DNA from: Prevotellaceae bacterium
GTDB taxonomy: Bacteria; Bacteroidota; Bacteroidia; Bacteroidales; Paludibacteraceae
Reading direction: 5' to 3'
Assembly (NCBI GenBank): GCA_031270565.1
Contig: JAISXJ010000009.1
Coordinates: 1-25,475, forward strand
DNA: 25,475 nucleotides
In this document: positions 16,901 to 23,889 of the stretch, one piece after another
Numbering within the stretch: the first letter of the stretch is position 1
Layout of the letters: every line of letters begins with the position of its first letter
Position numbers and translations under genes: made by a program
Notes under the pieces: generated by a model
What the model was told of the DNA's origin: nothing
The model's input: only the letters and a program-made list of their open reading frames with translations
Database searches by the model: none

Positions 16901-18392
16901 CAGCATCTCAGTCAAACCGAAACCGTCCGCCGATTCGCTCACCATAACCGTCGAGACTTTACCCCCGACCGAAAAATCCACCTCCGCAGGCGACTATCTT
17001 GTACGTATGCTGATGCTTCTCAGACAGGCATCTTTCAGTTACAGCGAAACAAACAGCCTTTCCATACCCGGTTTTAACGGCAACATCAGCCTTTTCGGGC
17101 AACAGCGTTACAACGATTTTCTGGCGCCGGGCATTGATTTCGCTTTCGGCAGTCCAAGAAAAGAGTATCTCCGAAAGGCTGTCGAAAGAGGCTGGATGAC
17201 GGATTCTATTATCAATCCTGCTGCACAGAATTATACCGCCAATCTTGACCTCAAAGCCGCAATTGAGCCGTTACCGGGATTGAAAATTAATCTTATGGCA
17301 CGCAGCACAACTTCCGACAATGCAACCGTGCAGCACATGTACAGCAATATGCCCTCCATTTTCTCCGGAACATTCCAGACAACGCACGTTGCCATTGGTA
17401 CGGCTTTCTGGGCGACAGACATGACCAAAGGGAATGAACAGGCTTTTTCCCAAATGGAAAACAATCGCCACGAAATGGTAACGAGGTTACAAAGCAGATA
17501 CAGCAATACCCAGTACCCCTCCACCGGATTTATGGAGGACAACCCGCTGGCGGGCAAACCATACGACCCGGTGAACGGTGAATATAGTCTCAACGCTGCC
17601 GATGTGCTTATTCCCTCTTTTCTTGCCGCTTATTCCAACAGAAAGGTCGGCAACAGGACGGCGATTGTTCCATCGCTCTGGGACCTCCTTCCAAACTGGA
17701 CAGTCTCCTACAGCGGGCTGTCGCGGATTCCATGGGTGGAAAAACATTTCAAATCCGTCTCTCTGAATCACGGCTACCAGTGCACCTATGGCGTCGGCAC
17801 GTTCTCTTCCTATGCAAATTATGTGGAAAATGATGACGGCTTGGGCTTTGTCCACAATACGCTGGGACAACCGCTCCCGTCAAGCGCCTACGACATCGCC
17901 GGAGTAACCATCACCGAGAGTTTCGCGCCGTTGCTTAAAATCGACGTGGCTATGAAAAATAATTTCACCGGAAATGTTGAATATAAACGACAGAGAACAA
18001 TCGCTCTGAACATATCCAGTTTACAGGTTGTAGAAACTTATAATAACGAATGGGCTGTTACTGTGGGGTATATTATCAAGGACTTCGATGTGATTTTAAA
18101 ATTAAAAACCAACCAGACGAAAAAGGTAAAGAACGATTTGACTACCCAACTCACCATGGGCGTGCGGGATCTTTCAACGCTGATTTTAAAAATTGATTCC
18201 GACGAAGCGCCCCAATCGACTGCCGGTAACAAGACGTTGTTAATAAAATGGACTGCCGATTATGTGTTCAGCTCCAAACTGAACTTCCGTGTTTTCTTCG
18301 ACTACCAGAGCAATGCTCCTTACCTGCTCACTTCCTATCCTATGTCGGTTGCCAATTTCGGTTTAAGTATCCGCCTGATGCTTACGCGATGA
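10965..18392 (+). CDS. sprA: SprA, outer-membrane translocon of the type 9 secretion system
   Basis: This is a 2475-residue giant beta-barrel (36 strands in the known structure) through which T9SS cargo crosses the outer membrane. It has a signal-anchor-like N-terminus, then SprA family blocks: ADKLFGPGGVQVKMQGSAEL, FDFDPKIQISIDAKVGDKI, FNTNYNTEATFDFDKQ, and the repeated 'YDLDDFE' type block seen as NNPGYAYLDDFEATET. Later regions hold GEVWINELRLTDYNEDGG and many alternating amphipathic strands to the C-terminus, which ends LSIRLMLTR. The ATG at 10965 is preferred to the TTG at 10950. Length is normal for the family and the frame is intact. It would export the cargo proteins encoded at 2127-3152 and 3414-5225. 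Confidence 0.96.
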   Translation: MNSFGKIGLALLSVGIGYGSLGALRPDDDPSPVAGAESETPPSPNDTTTIQPLFDVRTYNPVTYNDLKQQYPIDLKDPSNVRTEVTYDFATNTYSMVTKVGDMVISTPFVLSAEEYMTYTEEQTMQSYWHQKNNEAQSKFEDKFNLTDMKFSLGPADKLFGPGGVQVKMQGSAELIFGVIRNRVDNWSLSERLRKTTTFDFDPKIQISIDAKVGDKIKFNTNYNTEATFDFDKQMLKLGYDGKEDEIVKKIEVGNVSMPLSGTLIRGSSSLFGIKTDLQFGKLTVSAVVSQQQASSQSVSTNGGTQTIDFDIPGDAYDENRHYFLSQFFRETYDHNMAQLPHITSGITINRIEVWVTNKRSHFDQARNIIAFADLAEPSTLNSHYWATYAHTLPDNRANSLYSEIQTIPDIRQIQQFTTLMNDRFSTTGIIGGEDYEKIESARRLDASEYTLNQTSGFISLKNALNADEVLAVAFEYMVGGKAYQVGEFSTDASISPPSSLIVKLLKGTAISPHNTVWDLMMKNVYSLGATSIQQENFKLQVVHKNDSTGVYLNYIPAGNIKNRTLLKVMNLDRLDEYNNARPDGRFDFVEGYTILSSMGRIIFPVIEPFGHHLAQAIGTSDSTKYYFQELYDSTRVVVSELSDKNKFRLTGQYQGTSSSEISLNAMNVPRGSVVVSAGGIKLVENVDYSVDYILGRVTILNQALLSSNTPIDVQLESQDMFNLQRKTLVGAHLEYAFSKDLSVGGSIMHLSEMPIVTKTMMGTEPISNTVWGLNAAYRKDAQWLTTAIDKLPLLNATAPSSINFNAEVAQMIPGHRKLKNNPGYAYLDDFEATETAISLGYPFYWGLASTPSDGDAGALFPEAVLSDNIDYGKNRALLSWYTIDNSVFNRSNASTPAHIRNNRDLQSNHLTREVDMREIYPNRESLTGQSQILSVLNVSYYPAERGPYNLDVAGLNPADGRLLNPRQRWGGMMRKLESSNFEQANIEYIEFWLMDPFVNDTANTMTGGDLYLNLGDISEDVLKDGKKFFENGMPANGDTIQTQTTVWGRVPTAQSTVLAFSADANAREYQDVGFNGLRTTDEFTFPAYKNYLANLRAVLSPAALSAMEGDMFSPLNDPAGDNYHYYRGSDYDARELSILERYKRYSNPEGNSPDASKTDETYSTSASTTPDVEDINQDNTLNEYEKYYRYRVSLRKADMTVGQNFITDRIDASVELKNGNTETVSWYQFKIPIREYEKKVGAVRDFKSIRFIRMFMTDFEDEMHLRFGTLELVRGEWRKYTKDLYPFDKPPTSAGSLDVSSVNIEENTNKTPVNYVLPPGVTRETDPSQPQLRQQNEQAMVMKVFDLSSGDARAVYKNLNYDMRQYRRLQMFAHAEKLIDDPGALTDYELSAFIRLGSDQIANYYEYEIPLSLTAPGLYTEASADKVWPESNMFNFPLDLLTDIKKHRNKVRNADGSPVAMSQPYFEYDPEKPQNKITIVGNPNLGEVETIMVGVRNNGRDTKSGEVWINELRLTDYNEDGGWGALGNLSIGLSDIGSVNVSGHTETTGFGGVEQNLNERRLDDYYQFNFAASFEAGRFFPEKANIRIPLYYSYSVTNTKPKYNPLDQDVLLVDAVANFDSQTAKDSLLALAQTRTITKSFNVTNVKVDKRGKSPHVYDPANFSVSYAYNQTQALDPETERNATDNHTGSFNYNFATAPTPWEPFKKSKSLSSPMWKIIKEFNLNWQPSMIAFAVNVNRVYSETQLRDLEGSMRIDPHDASNALLSSSKQFVWDRNFEFRYELTRALKFSFRSATNSRIDETMYSPVNKELFPDEYKNWKDTVTQSLRKLGTPLAYQQQATASWAIPIDKIPFLDWITATASYNATYSWTLGANTASDINLGNVISNVNVRQIDGTMRLEALYGKSKFLKEINTRFAATRKPASTTRFKSKTFSQNVSVNKKEEVIIKHNMNSTTVKVTVVDAKGRNARLLHKVIDMNSISVKPKPSADSLTITVETLPPTEKSTSAGDYLVRMLMLLRQASFSYSETNSLSIPGFNGNISLFGQQRYNDFLAPGIDFAFGSPRKEYLRKAVERGWMTDSIINPAAQNYTANLDLKAAIEPLPGLKINLMARSTTSDNATVQHMYSNMPSIFSGTFQTTHVAIGTAFWATDMTKGNEQAFSQMENNRHEMVTRLQSRYSNTQYPSTGFMEDNPLAGKPYDPVNGEYSLNAADVLIPSFLAAYSNRKVGNRTAIVPSLWDLLPNWTVSYSGLSRIPWVEKHFKSVSLNHGYQCTYGVGTFSSYANYVENDDGLGFVHNTLGQPLPSSAYDIAGVTITESFAPLLKIDVAMKNNFTGNVEYKRQRTIALNISSLQVVETYNNEWAVTVGYIIKDFDVILKLKTNQTKKVKNDLTTQLTMGVRDLSTLILKIDSDEAPQSTAGNKTLLIKWTADYVFSSKLNFRVFFDYQSNAPYLLTSYPMSVANFGLSIRLMLTR

Positions 18393-18399
18393 ATTAATC

Positions 18400-18418
18400 T
18401 GTCCCAACAGGACATTTT
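18400..18418 (+). terminator. Weak terminator-like hairpin after sprA
   Basis: TGTCC (18400-18404) pairs with GGACA (18410-18414) around CAACA, followed by TTTT. The stem is only 5 bp, so termination would be partial at best and read-through into the next gene is likely. Confidence 0.35.
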
Positions 18419-18454
18419 CAATAGTTAATACTCTCATTTTCTAATAACACTAAA

Positions 18455-19552
18455 ATGAAACAAAGAATGATTAGCAGCATTGTTATACTTTTTCTCTTGG
18501 TTGCAGGAGTTATTGCTTATACGCATCTTCCGCACTTTGGCAGCCTTCCAAAAGGTGAACGGTTAAACAGGGTACACCGTTCTTCCGGTTATCGTGATGG
18601 ACGGTTTCAAAACATGCATCCCGCACCGCAGCTGACAGCGTCGTTTCGGAAGGCTTTTTTTCAGTCTTCATCAGAGCATCGCAGACCGGAGCACAAAATT
18701 CCTGCCATCAAAACCGATTTTGCCGCACTCAATCCGCAAGAGAATCTGTTAATCTGGTTTGGACATTCATCTTATTATATGCAAATTAATGGAACACGTT
18801 TTCTGATTGACCCTGTTTTTAGCCACGCCGCTTCGCCGGTGCCGTTCTTTAACACGGCATTTGCAGGCACAGATCTATACAGAGCGGAAGATATGCCTGC
18901 TATCGACTGTCTGATAATTACGCACGACCACTGGGATCATCTTGACTATTCTACCGTCAAGGCGTTAAAATCGCGCATCGGAAAAGTAATCTGTCCGCTT
19001 GGCGTGGGAGAACATCTGGAACGATGGCATTTTAACACATCAGACATCATTGAAATGGACTGGGGAGAACAGACGACACCTTTTGCCGGTTTTGAAATGT
19101 ACTGTCTCCCTGCACGCCACTTTTCCGGACGGGGATTCAAGTCAGGACAGTCGCTCTGGGCATCTTTCCTGCTTAAAAGTGAACAGCTAACCGTTTTCAT
19201 TGGCGGCGACAGCGGTTATGATACCCATTTCGCAACAATCGGCAAACGTTTTGGCGCAATAGATTTGGCGTTGCTCGAAAACGGACAGTATAACGAGGCG
19301 TGGAAATATATCCACATGCAACCTCACGAAACATTACAGGCTGCAGAAGATTTGTACGCTAAGAAGTTGATACCGATACACAATTCAAAGTTTTCGTTAA
19401 GCCGCCACAGCTGGGACGAGCCATTGCAACGCATCTGTGAAGAGTATGACAAAAAAGGCGCTCAGCTGCAACTGCTGACGCCCAAAATTGGTGAGATTGT
19501 TTTTCTTAAAGATACTGTACAGACGTTCGACCGGTGGTGGCAGACATTATAA
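18455..19552 (+). CDS. Membrane-anchored metallo-beta-lactamase-fold hydrolase (UlaG/NAPE-PLD-like)
   Basis: This is a 365-residue protein with one N-terminal membrane segment (residues 6-22). The metal site is complete: HDHWDH (His157, His159, Asp161, His162), His222 in PARHFSGRG, Asp252 in GGDSGYD, and His309 in PIHNSKF. The block IHMQPHET (286-293) and the general layout resemble the UlaG/NAPE-phospholipase D-like branch, which includes lactonases and phosphodiesterases. The substrate is unknown. The signal anchor suggests the catalytic part faces the periplasm. It follows sprA by 62 bases and its stop overlaps by 6 bases the stop of the convergent kinase-like gene. Confidence 0.85.
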   Translation: MKQRMISSIVILFLLVAGVIAYTHLPHFGSLPKGERLNRVHRSSGYRDGRFQNMHPAPQLTASFRKAFFQSSSEHRRPEHKIPAIKTDFAALNPQENLLIWFGHSSYYMQINGTRFLIDPVFSHAASPVPFFNTAFAGTDLYRAEDMPAIDCLIITHDHWDHLDYSTVKALKSRIGKVICPLGVGEHLERWHFNTSDIIEMDWGEQTTPFAGFEMYCLPARHFSGRGFKSGQSLWASFLLKSEQLTVFIGGDSGYDTHFATIGKRFGAIDLALLENGQYNEAWKYIHMQPHETLQAAEDLYAKKLIPIHNSKFSLSRHSWDEPLQRICEEYDKKGAQLQLLTPKIGEIVFLKDTVQTFDRWWQTL

Positions 19553-20494
19553 TAGGTCTCTTTTTTCAGTCTTCTGATGAAGAACAGAGGGATAATGGTC
19601 GAATATAAACCGGTGTTCGTTTTCCCACTGAATAAGAATGTTCTTATCCAACAAGGAAGTAATATACTCAGCAACAGTTTTGTCTGGAGTGATGTTCTCA
19701 TCGTCCTCAGCCTCCAGCGCGACAGGGACAAAGGGATATTTTAAACGGATATGGGCGCTTAAACGACAATCTTCTTTATATAAATAGAACTCATTTTGAC
19801 GCAGCATACATACGACAGGCGAATAGGCAAACTTCTCGCCATCAGTAAGTTTCTGCATTATTTCTTCCACCGCATTAAACGGGAAACGGGGCATATTCTT
19901 CAGCGGATAAATGCGATACGGAGACAGCCAAACGGTGCGTTTAAGATTTTCAGTTTGGAAACGCTCGTAGAGCGACAGAATAAGACTGACAACCTCATCT
20001 GATGACGCCGCAGAGGTATCAATCACCGCGTTAAAGTCCTTAAATATATCCGGTTTAATGCCGTATTTTTGGTGAAAGCGCTCATCTTCTATCGCCTTGC
20101 GCTTGAGAAGGTCGCGAATCTTGGCATTGATGTCGGAAGCGGACGGCTCACCAATACGCTGACTGTCGGAAAGTACACGCAAGGCTGCAACTTCGTTCAT
20201 AGCCATCAGGTAAACCTTAAATGAGCGCGGCACAAAGCGCCAGCCTAACCGCGCATCAAGGACATACGGTTCTCTCTGTTCGTTAACGTCCTTGAGTGTC
20301 TGGTCGATATAGTCGTCTATTTCCGGATGTTTGCTGGTATATTCGTTAAACTCCAGCGTATTCATTCCCTTTTCGAGGGCTAATTGCCGCTGAATGACGC
20401 CCGTTGACAGATATTTGAACTGTAAGATACGTGCTATCTCTTTTGCTACGGTACTCTTGCCGCTACCGAGATCGCCTGTAATAGATATGTGCAT
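19547..20494 (-). CDS. Cytidylate-kinase-like protein fused to a ParB/Srx-like domain
   Basis: This is a 315-residue protein. Residues 1-180 are a P-loop nucleoside-monophosphate kinase-like domain: Walker A GDLGSGKST (7-15), the substrate-side pattern KYLSTGVIQRQLA (28-40), YVLDARLGW (77-85) and the lid-like RKAIEDERF (132-140). This fits the cytidylate kinase-like family. Residues about 187-262 look different: SPYRIYPLKN, an Ile-Leu-rich helix, SPVVCML, then QNEFYLYKEDCRLSAHIRL and VPVALEAED. That layout resembles the ParB/sulfiredoxin fold, with KEDCRLSAH where GHHRxxA is usual. The rest (263-315) is unassigned. The second domain call is my own pattern reading. It is convergent with the hydrolase gene and transcribed in the same direction as pta but with its own promoter box. 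Confidence 0.75.
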   Translation of the reverse strand: MHISITGDLGSGKSTVAKEIARILQFKYLSTGVIQRQLALEKGMNTLEFNEYTSKHPEIDDYIDQTLKDVNEQREPYVLDARLGWRFVPRSFKVYLMAMNEVAALRVLSDSQRIGEPSASDINAKIRDLLKRKAIEDERFHQKYGIKPDIFKDFNAVIDTSAASSDEVVSLILSLYERFQTENLKRTVWLSPYRIYPLKNMPRFPFNAVEEIMQKLTDGEKFAYSPVVCMLRQNEFYLYKEDCRLSAHIRLKYPFVPVALEAEDDENITPDKTVAEYITSLLDKNILIQWENEHRFIFDHYPSVLHQKTEKRDLL

Positions 20495-20518
20495 AACGTT
20501 TATGATCTGTTTGGGGAT

Positions 20519-20527
20519 GCAAAAGTA
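20519..20527 (-). promoter_or_regulatory. Promoter -7 box for the kinase-like gene
   Basis: On the minus strand this reads TACTTTTGC, a match to TAnnTTTGC, 24 bases before the start codon at 20494. No convincing -33 box is seen. Confidence 0.5.
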
Positions 20528-20582
20528 GTCCTTATTTAGTGATTAATACGTTCTGTATGATTGCTTTCCGGTTCGTTTTTGC

Positions 20583-21599
20583 TCAACATAACTCTGCTTT
20601 GGCGGAAATAGCCTGATTGGCTGTGATTGCTATCATACGCACAATATCTTCCACCGAACAGCCGCGCGAAAGGTCGTTGACAGGCGCCGCCATACCCTGC
20701 AACACAGGACCGACGGCAGTAGCATTACCAAGTCGTTCCACCAGCTTGTAACCGATGTTTCCCGCTTCAAGGGTTGGAAATATCAATACATTTGCACATC
20801 CTGCAACAGCGCTGTTCGGCGCTTTAAACCTGCCAACATCAGGAACAAGAGCTGCATCAACTTGCAGTTCGCCGTCGATTTTGAGATGCGGAGCGGCTGA
20901 CTGCGCCAAAGCAGTGGCATTCGCAACCTTATCCACCATTTCGTGCGTGGCGCTGCCCTTAGTTGAAAAGCTGAGCATCGCTATACGTGGCTCCACCTGA
21001 GCCAGCTGTTGCATTGTGTTCCCCGTAGCAATGGCAATATCCGCCAACTCCTGCGGCGTAGGATTGGGCATAACCGCTACGTCAGCAACCATCAACATAC
21101 CCTGATTTCCATATTGCACGGCATTGGTAAAGAGCATCATCGCTCCCGACACGACACTCATACCGGGCAGTGTACGGATGATTTGCAATGCCGGACGAAG
21201 CACATTGCCCGTCGTATTTCGGGCGCCCGCAAGTTCGCCGTCTGCATCACCCGCCTTAATCATCAGACAGGCAAGGTAGAGCGGGTCTTTTGCCAGACGA
21301 TTAGCTTCATCAAGCGTTACGCCCCTGTTTTTGCGCAACTCGAAAAGGAGTTGAACGTAACGGTCATGATTGGGATGATTGTCCGGATCAACAATGGTAG
21401 CACGGTGAATGTGTGTCAGGGAATTGTCGGCAGCAATGCGAAGAATTTCTGCAGGATTGCCTGTGAGTATAATCTCGGCAATATTTTCTTCAAGCACACG
21501 ATTGGCAGCTTTCAGGGTGCGAAGTTCGTTCCCCTCAGGCAGGACAATGCGTTGAGCAGAAGATTGTGCACGTGAAATAAATGTTTCTAAAAGGGTCAT
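20583..21599 (-). CDS. pta: Phosphate acetyltransferase
   Basis: This is a 338-residue single-domain Pta. It interconverts acetyl-CoA plus phosphate and acetyl phosphate plus CoA in the acetate pathway. Family blocks are RIVLPEGNELRTLKAA (17-32), the DGELAGARNTTGNVLRPALQI region, SVVSGAMMLF, FSTKGSATHEMVDKV, DGELQVDAALVPDVGRFKAPNS and the NVLIFPTLEAGNIGYKLVERLGNATAVGPVLQG end block. The length fits the short form without the N-terminal DRTGG domain. The partner acetate kinase gene (ackA), usually next to pta, is absent on both sides within the window. Confidence 0.95.
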   Translation of the reverse strand: MTLLETFISRAQSSAQRIVLPEGNELRTLKAANRVLEENIAEIILTGNPAEILRIAADNSLTHIHRATIVDPDNHPNHDRYVQLLFELRKNRGVTLDEANRLAKDPLYLACLMIKAGDADGELAGARNTTGNVLRPALQIIRTLPGMSVVSGAMMLFTNAVQYGNQGMLMVADVAVMPNPTPQELADIAIATGNTMQQLAQVEPRIAMLSFSTKGSATHEMVDKVANATALAQSAAPHLKIDGELQVDAALVPDVGRFKAPNSAVAGCANVLIFPTLEAGNIGYKLVERLGNATAVGPVLQGMAAPVNDLSRGCSVEDIVRMIAITANQAISAKAELC

Positions 21600-21676
21600 A
21601 ACGGCGTATATTAAGTTTAAATCAAGAGGAAGCAGTTTGTCAATTAAGTTAAATTATCATTCTCAAAAATGCCGGA

Positions 21677-21684
21677 CAAATGTA
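21677..21684 (-). promoter_or_regulatory. Possible promoter -7 box for pta
   Basis: On the minus strand this reads TACATTTG, fitting TAnnTTTG, 77 bases before the pta start. The -33 region is poor, so this is a weak call. Confidence 0.35.
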
Positions 21685-21756
21685 CACAAAATATTTGAAG
21701 CGACGTCTCAGGTAATAATATCTTCAAAATACATTTCAAATAAAAACAAAAAAACA

Positions 21757-21764
21757 TACCTTTG
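21757..21764 (+). promoter_or_regulatory. Promoter -7 box for the YiiX-like/DUF4878 unit
   Basis: TACCTTTG matches the Bacteroidota -7 consensus and lies 37 bases before the first possible ATG (21801) and 57 before the preferred one. A TTTC at about 21734 stands in the -33 position. Confidence 0.6.
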
Positions 21765-21821
21765 TAGATACAATCATTCTGCTTCAATCAGATTTACAAC
21801 ATGATTAATACACCGTTAACT

Positions 21822-22433
21822 ATGAAGCCCTTTTATTTTATCATATTGTTGCTTTGCACCGGCGCCTGTCATAACGGGGACAGGCAAAAAGAACTGGTAA
21901 CTTTACCTGTTTCGGATGTTGCTGTTGGGGATATTGTTTTCAGGAAAGGTCTTGGCGTCAAGTCGCAGGCAATAACATATACGGATTCATTGAGCGTGTA
22001 CAGTCACGTGGGGATTGTTGTTAAAAATGACAGTAACTTTTTTGTGGTACATATCACGCCTGACGAAAGGGAAAAGGGCGCAACTGTTGACAGGATAAAG
22101 ATGGAACTTTTAAGGGATTTTTTTATGCCGTCCAAAACCCGACATGGTATGTTTATGCGGTTTTCCGACTCAACGGAAATAGCGGCAGTCGCCGCCAAAC
22201 ATGCTGTCCGCCTTTACCAAAAGGGCATCCTCTTTGACCACGACTACAACCTCTACGACACTGTAGCAATGTATTGTACCGAAATGGTGTGGTATGCCTA
22301 CCTGTTAGCGGGCAGAGATGTAACTCAGGGACGAAGGCATGTGCTGCAAGGCATACCCCGATTTTCGGGTGAATATATTTTCCCGTCGGATATTCATAAA
22401 AACAGTAAACTGTACGTATATTTCAAATTTTAA
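21822..22433 (+). CDS. YiiX/NlpC-P60-like papain-fold lipoprotein
   Basis: This is a 203-residue putative lipoprotein (signal peptide ending CTGAC, Cys16). The body has the circularly permuted papain-like layout of the YiiX/YebB family: His62 in YSHVGIV, then much later the catalytic Cys152 in AMYCTEMVW, preceded by LFDHDYNLYD. VGDIVFRKG (35-43) near the front is also typical. Such enzymes are predicted amidases or peptidases acting on peptidoglycan or lipid substrates in the envelope. An upstream ATG at 21801 adds seven residues before the signal; 21822 gives the better lipoprotein leader. It lies 22 bases ahead of the DUF4878 gene and is probably co-transcribed. Confidence 0.82.
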   Translation: MKPFYFIILLLCTGACHNGDRQKELVTLPVSDVAVGDIVFRKGLGVKSQAITYTDSLSVYSHVGIVVKNDSNFFVVHITPDEREKGATVDRIKMELLRDFFMPSKTRHGMFMRFSDSTEIAAVAAKHAVRLYQKGILFDHDYNLYDTVAMYCTEMVWYAYLLAGRDVTQGRRHVLQGIPRFSGEYIFPSDIHKNSKLYVYFKF

Positions 22434-22455
22434 TCATTTTCTAAACTGTATTAAT

Positions 22456-22866
22456 ATGAACAAAACTATCTTTTTGGCAGCCTTAGTGGTTGCGTTAACA
22501 TGCGTTATGAACGCCTGCGAGGACAGCGCCTCGCCCAAAGGTATTACAAACAGCCTTTACTCCGCCCTGAAAAAGGGTGATTATCAAAAAGCCGCTTCGG
22601 TTTTTGCCGAAAATGCAGCGTCTGAGGATGCGTTAACCGCTGAAGAAATTCAGGAGTTGGCTGTGAAACTGGAAACAGAGGGCAGGCAAAACAAAATGCT
22701 GGATTACAAAATCACCGGTGAAACCGTTGCCGATAACACTGACGGGACTGGAAAAACGACAACCGTTTGCATAACAGCTTCGTACGAAGACGGCACGGAA
22801 GAGCAACTGGATCTCACTTTTATACAGAAAGACGGTAAATGGAAGATGGATTTATTCTACAAATAA
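22456..22866 (+). CDS. DUF4878-type small lipoprotein
   Basis: This is a 136-residue protein with a lipoprotein signal (VMNAC, Cys21). The mature part starts with a helix pair (YSALKKGDYQKAASVFAENA) and ends in a beta sheet (YEDGTEEQLDLTFIQKDGKWKMDLFY), the NTF2-like layout of DUF4878 proteins. The function of this family is unknown. The frame is open upstream to 22339, but that part overlaps the YiiX-like gene; ATG 22456 is right because the signal peptide follows at once. Confidence 0.82.
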   Translation: MNKTIFLAALVVALTCVMNACEDSASPKGITNSLYSALKKGDYQKAASVFAENAASEDALTAEEIQELAVKLETEGRQNKMLDYKITGETVADNTDGTGKTTTVCITASYEDGTEEQLDLTFIQKDGKWKMDLFYK

Positions 22867-22906
22867 ATTTCGCTAATCTCCTGTTTGAACTGTAATTTTT
22901 GATGCC

Positions 22907-22935
22907 CCGCTCGGCAGGCTCTGCCTGCCGAGCGG
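22907..22935. repeat. Perfect 13-bp palindrome after the DUF4878 gene
   Basis: CCGCTCGGCAGGC (22907-22919) pairs with GCCTGCCGAGCGG (22923-22935) around a TCT loop. No T-run follows on either strand, so it is a GC-rich hairpin that may block exonucleases or slow polymerase, or a REP-type palindrome; it may also mark the 3' end of both converging units. Confidence 0.7.
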
Positions 22936-23024
22936 CTAAAAACAAGCAGCTACGGCTGTGCAAAAGTGGTGAGTAGGCTGCAGACAACGGCATTTGCAAA
23001 TGGCATGGTCGCCCAATGGTCTGT

Positions 23025-23864
23025 TTATTGCTTAAATTGTATCATATCAACTACTTGTAAAAAATACTCCGTACTCCAAACATCCATTTCCGCAGGATTT
23101 TTAATAAACGGGCGGACGTCATTCTTGACGGCGTTTATGTCTGTCTTCAAAATCCGTCCTTTCAAAAGTTGTTTAAATGTCTCTTTTGTAAAATCATTCT
23201 TTGAAATAGCATTTATCTGTGCCGTTCTTTGCAGCAAATGCTCGAAATTCAGTGGAATATTATTCCGCACATACCACTCAAAATCGTACCAATCGCGCCC
23301 TTTTACGCGATTTCTCCAGTTCCGGAACAGCAAAGCGTGCATCTTTCCCGCATACAAATCAGACAGCGTGTAACAGCGCACCATAAACGAAAACGGCAAC
23401 ATCAACAGTTTGTGTTCGGTGGCAAAACCCGCAGGCGGTTGCGTGTCCACTTCGATTTTGATTTTCACATTCCGTTCGGTCGTAAACTGCAAATTATAAA
23501 TCTCGGTCGTGTCTTTCAAAAACGCCGATTCTACATTGGTTTGCGTTTTCTTTTCCTTTCGGGTAATCGTAATCTCCCGACCAATCGCTTTAAATTCAGC
23601 AATGATTGCATCAAAATAATTTTCCAGATGGAAACTTTCATCTGCCTGCAAGAGCGAAAAATCCATGTCTTCGGAAAACCGCTGTAAGCCGTATAAAATC
23701 CGCAGGCAAGTGCCGCCGTAAAACGCTGCACGATCGAAAAAACCGGCTCTGTAAAGAGCGGCAAGCGCGATTTCCTGCATTACTTCGTGAGTTGCATTTT
23801 GCTTTTCATCTTTCGTTCGCATCTCATAACGAGAGAGCATATTTGAGAAAATTGGGTTGGGCAT
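23025..23864 (-). CDS. abiEii: AbiEii-type nucleotidyltransferase toxin
   Basis: This is a 279-residue type IV toxin with the DNA polymerase-beta-like nucleotidyltransferase fold. The catalytic motif is FYGGTCLRILYGLQRFSED followed by MDFS, with Gly50-Gly51-Thr52 and the acidic pair at 66 and 68. The third acidic strand KIKIEVDT and the later block GKMHALLFRNWRNRVKGRDWYDFEW match AbiEii/DUF1814. The family toxins stop growth by adding nucleotides to tRNA or related targets, often in phage defence. The start is taken at 23864 (MPNPIFSNMLSRYE), matching family N-termini; the frame is open to 23951 but then overlaps the acetyltransferase gene. The cognate antitoxin is one gene further upstream rather than adjacent. 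Confidence 0.9.
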   Translation of the reverse strand: MPNPIFSNMLSRYEMRTKDEKQNATHEVMQEIALAALYRAGFFDRAAFYGGTCLRILYGLQRFSEDMDFSLLQADESFHLENYFDAIIAEFKAIGREITITRKEKKTQTNVESAFLKDTTEIYNLQFTTERNVKIKIEVDTQPPAGFATEHKLLMLPFSFMVRCYTLSDLYAGKMHALLFRNWRNRVKGRDWYDFEWYVRNNIPLNFEHLLQRTAQINAISKNDFTKETFKQLLKGRILKTDINAVKNDVRPFIKNPAEMDVWSTEYFLQVVDMIQFKQ

Positions 23865-23889
23865 ATTCTCGAAAGTTTGGGTTATTTGA

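Noticed and set aside
21009..21575. 188-codon plus-strand frame opposite pta
   Set aside because: It is fully covered by the well-conserved pta frame and its translation has no family signs.
22907..22935. Intrinsic terminator call for the GC-rich palindrome
   Set aside because: The stem is strong but there is no T-run on either strand, so it is listed as a palindrome.
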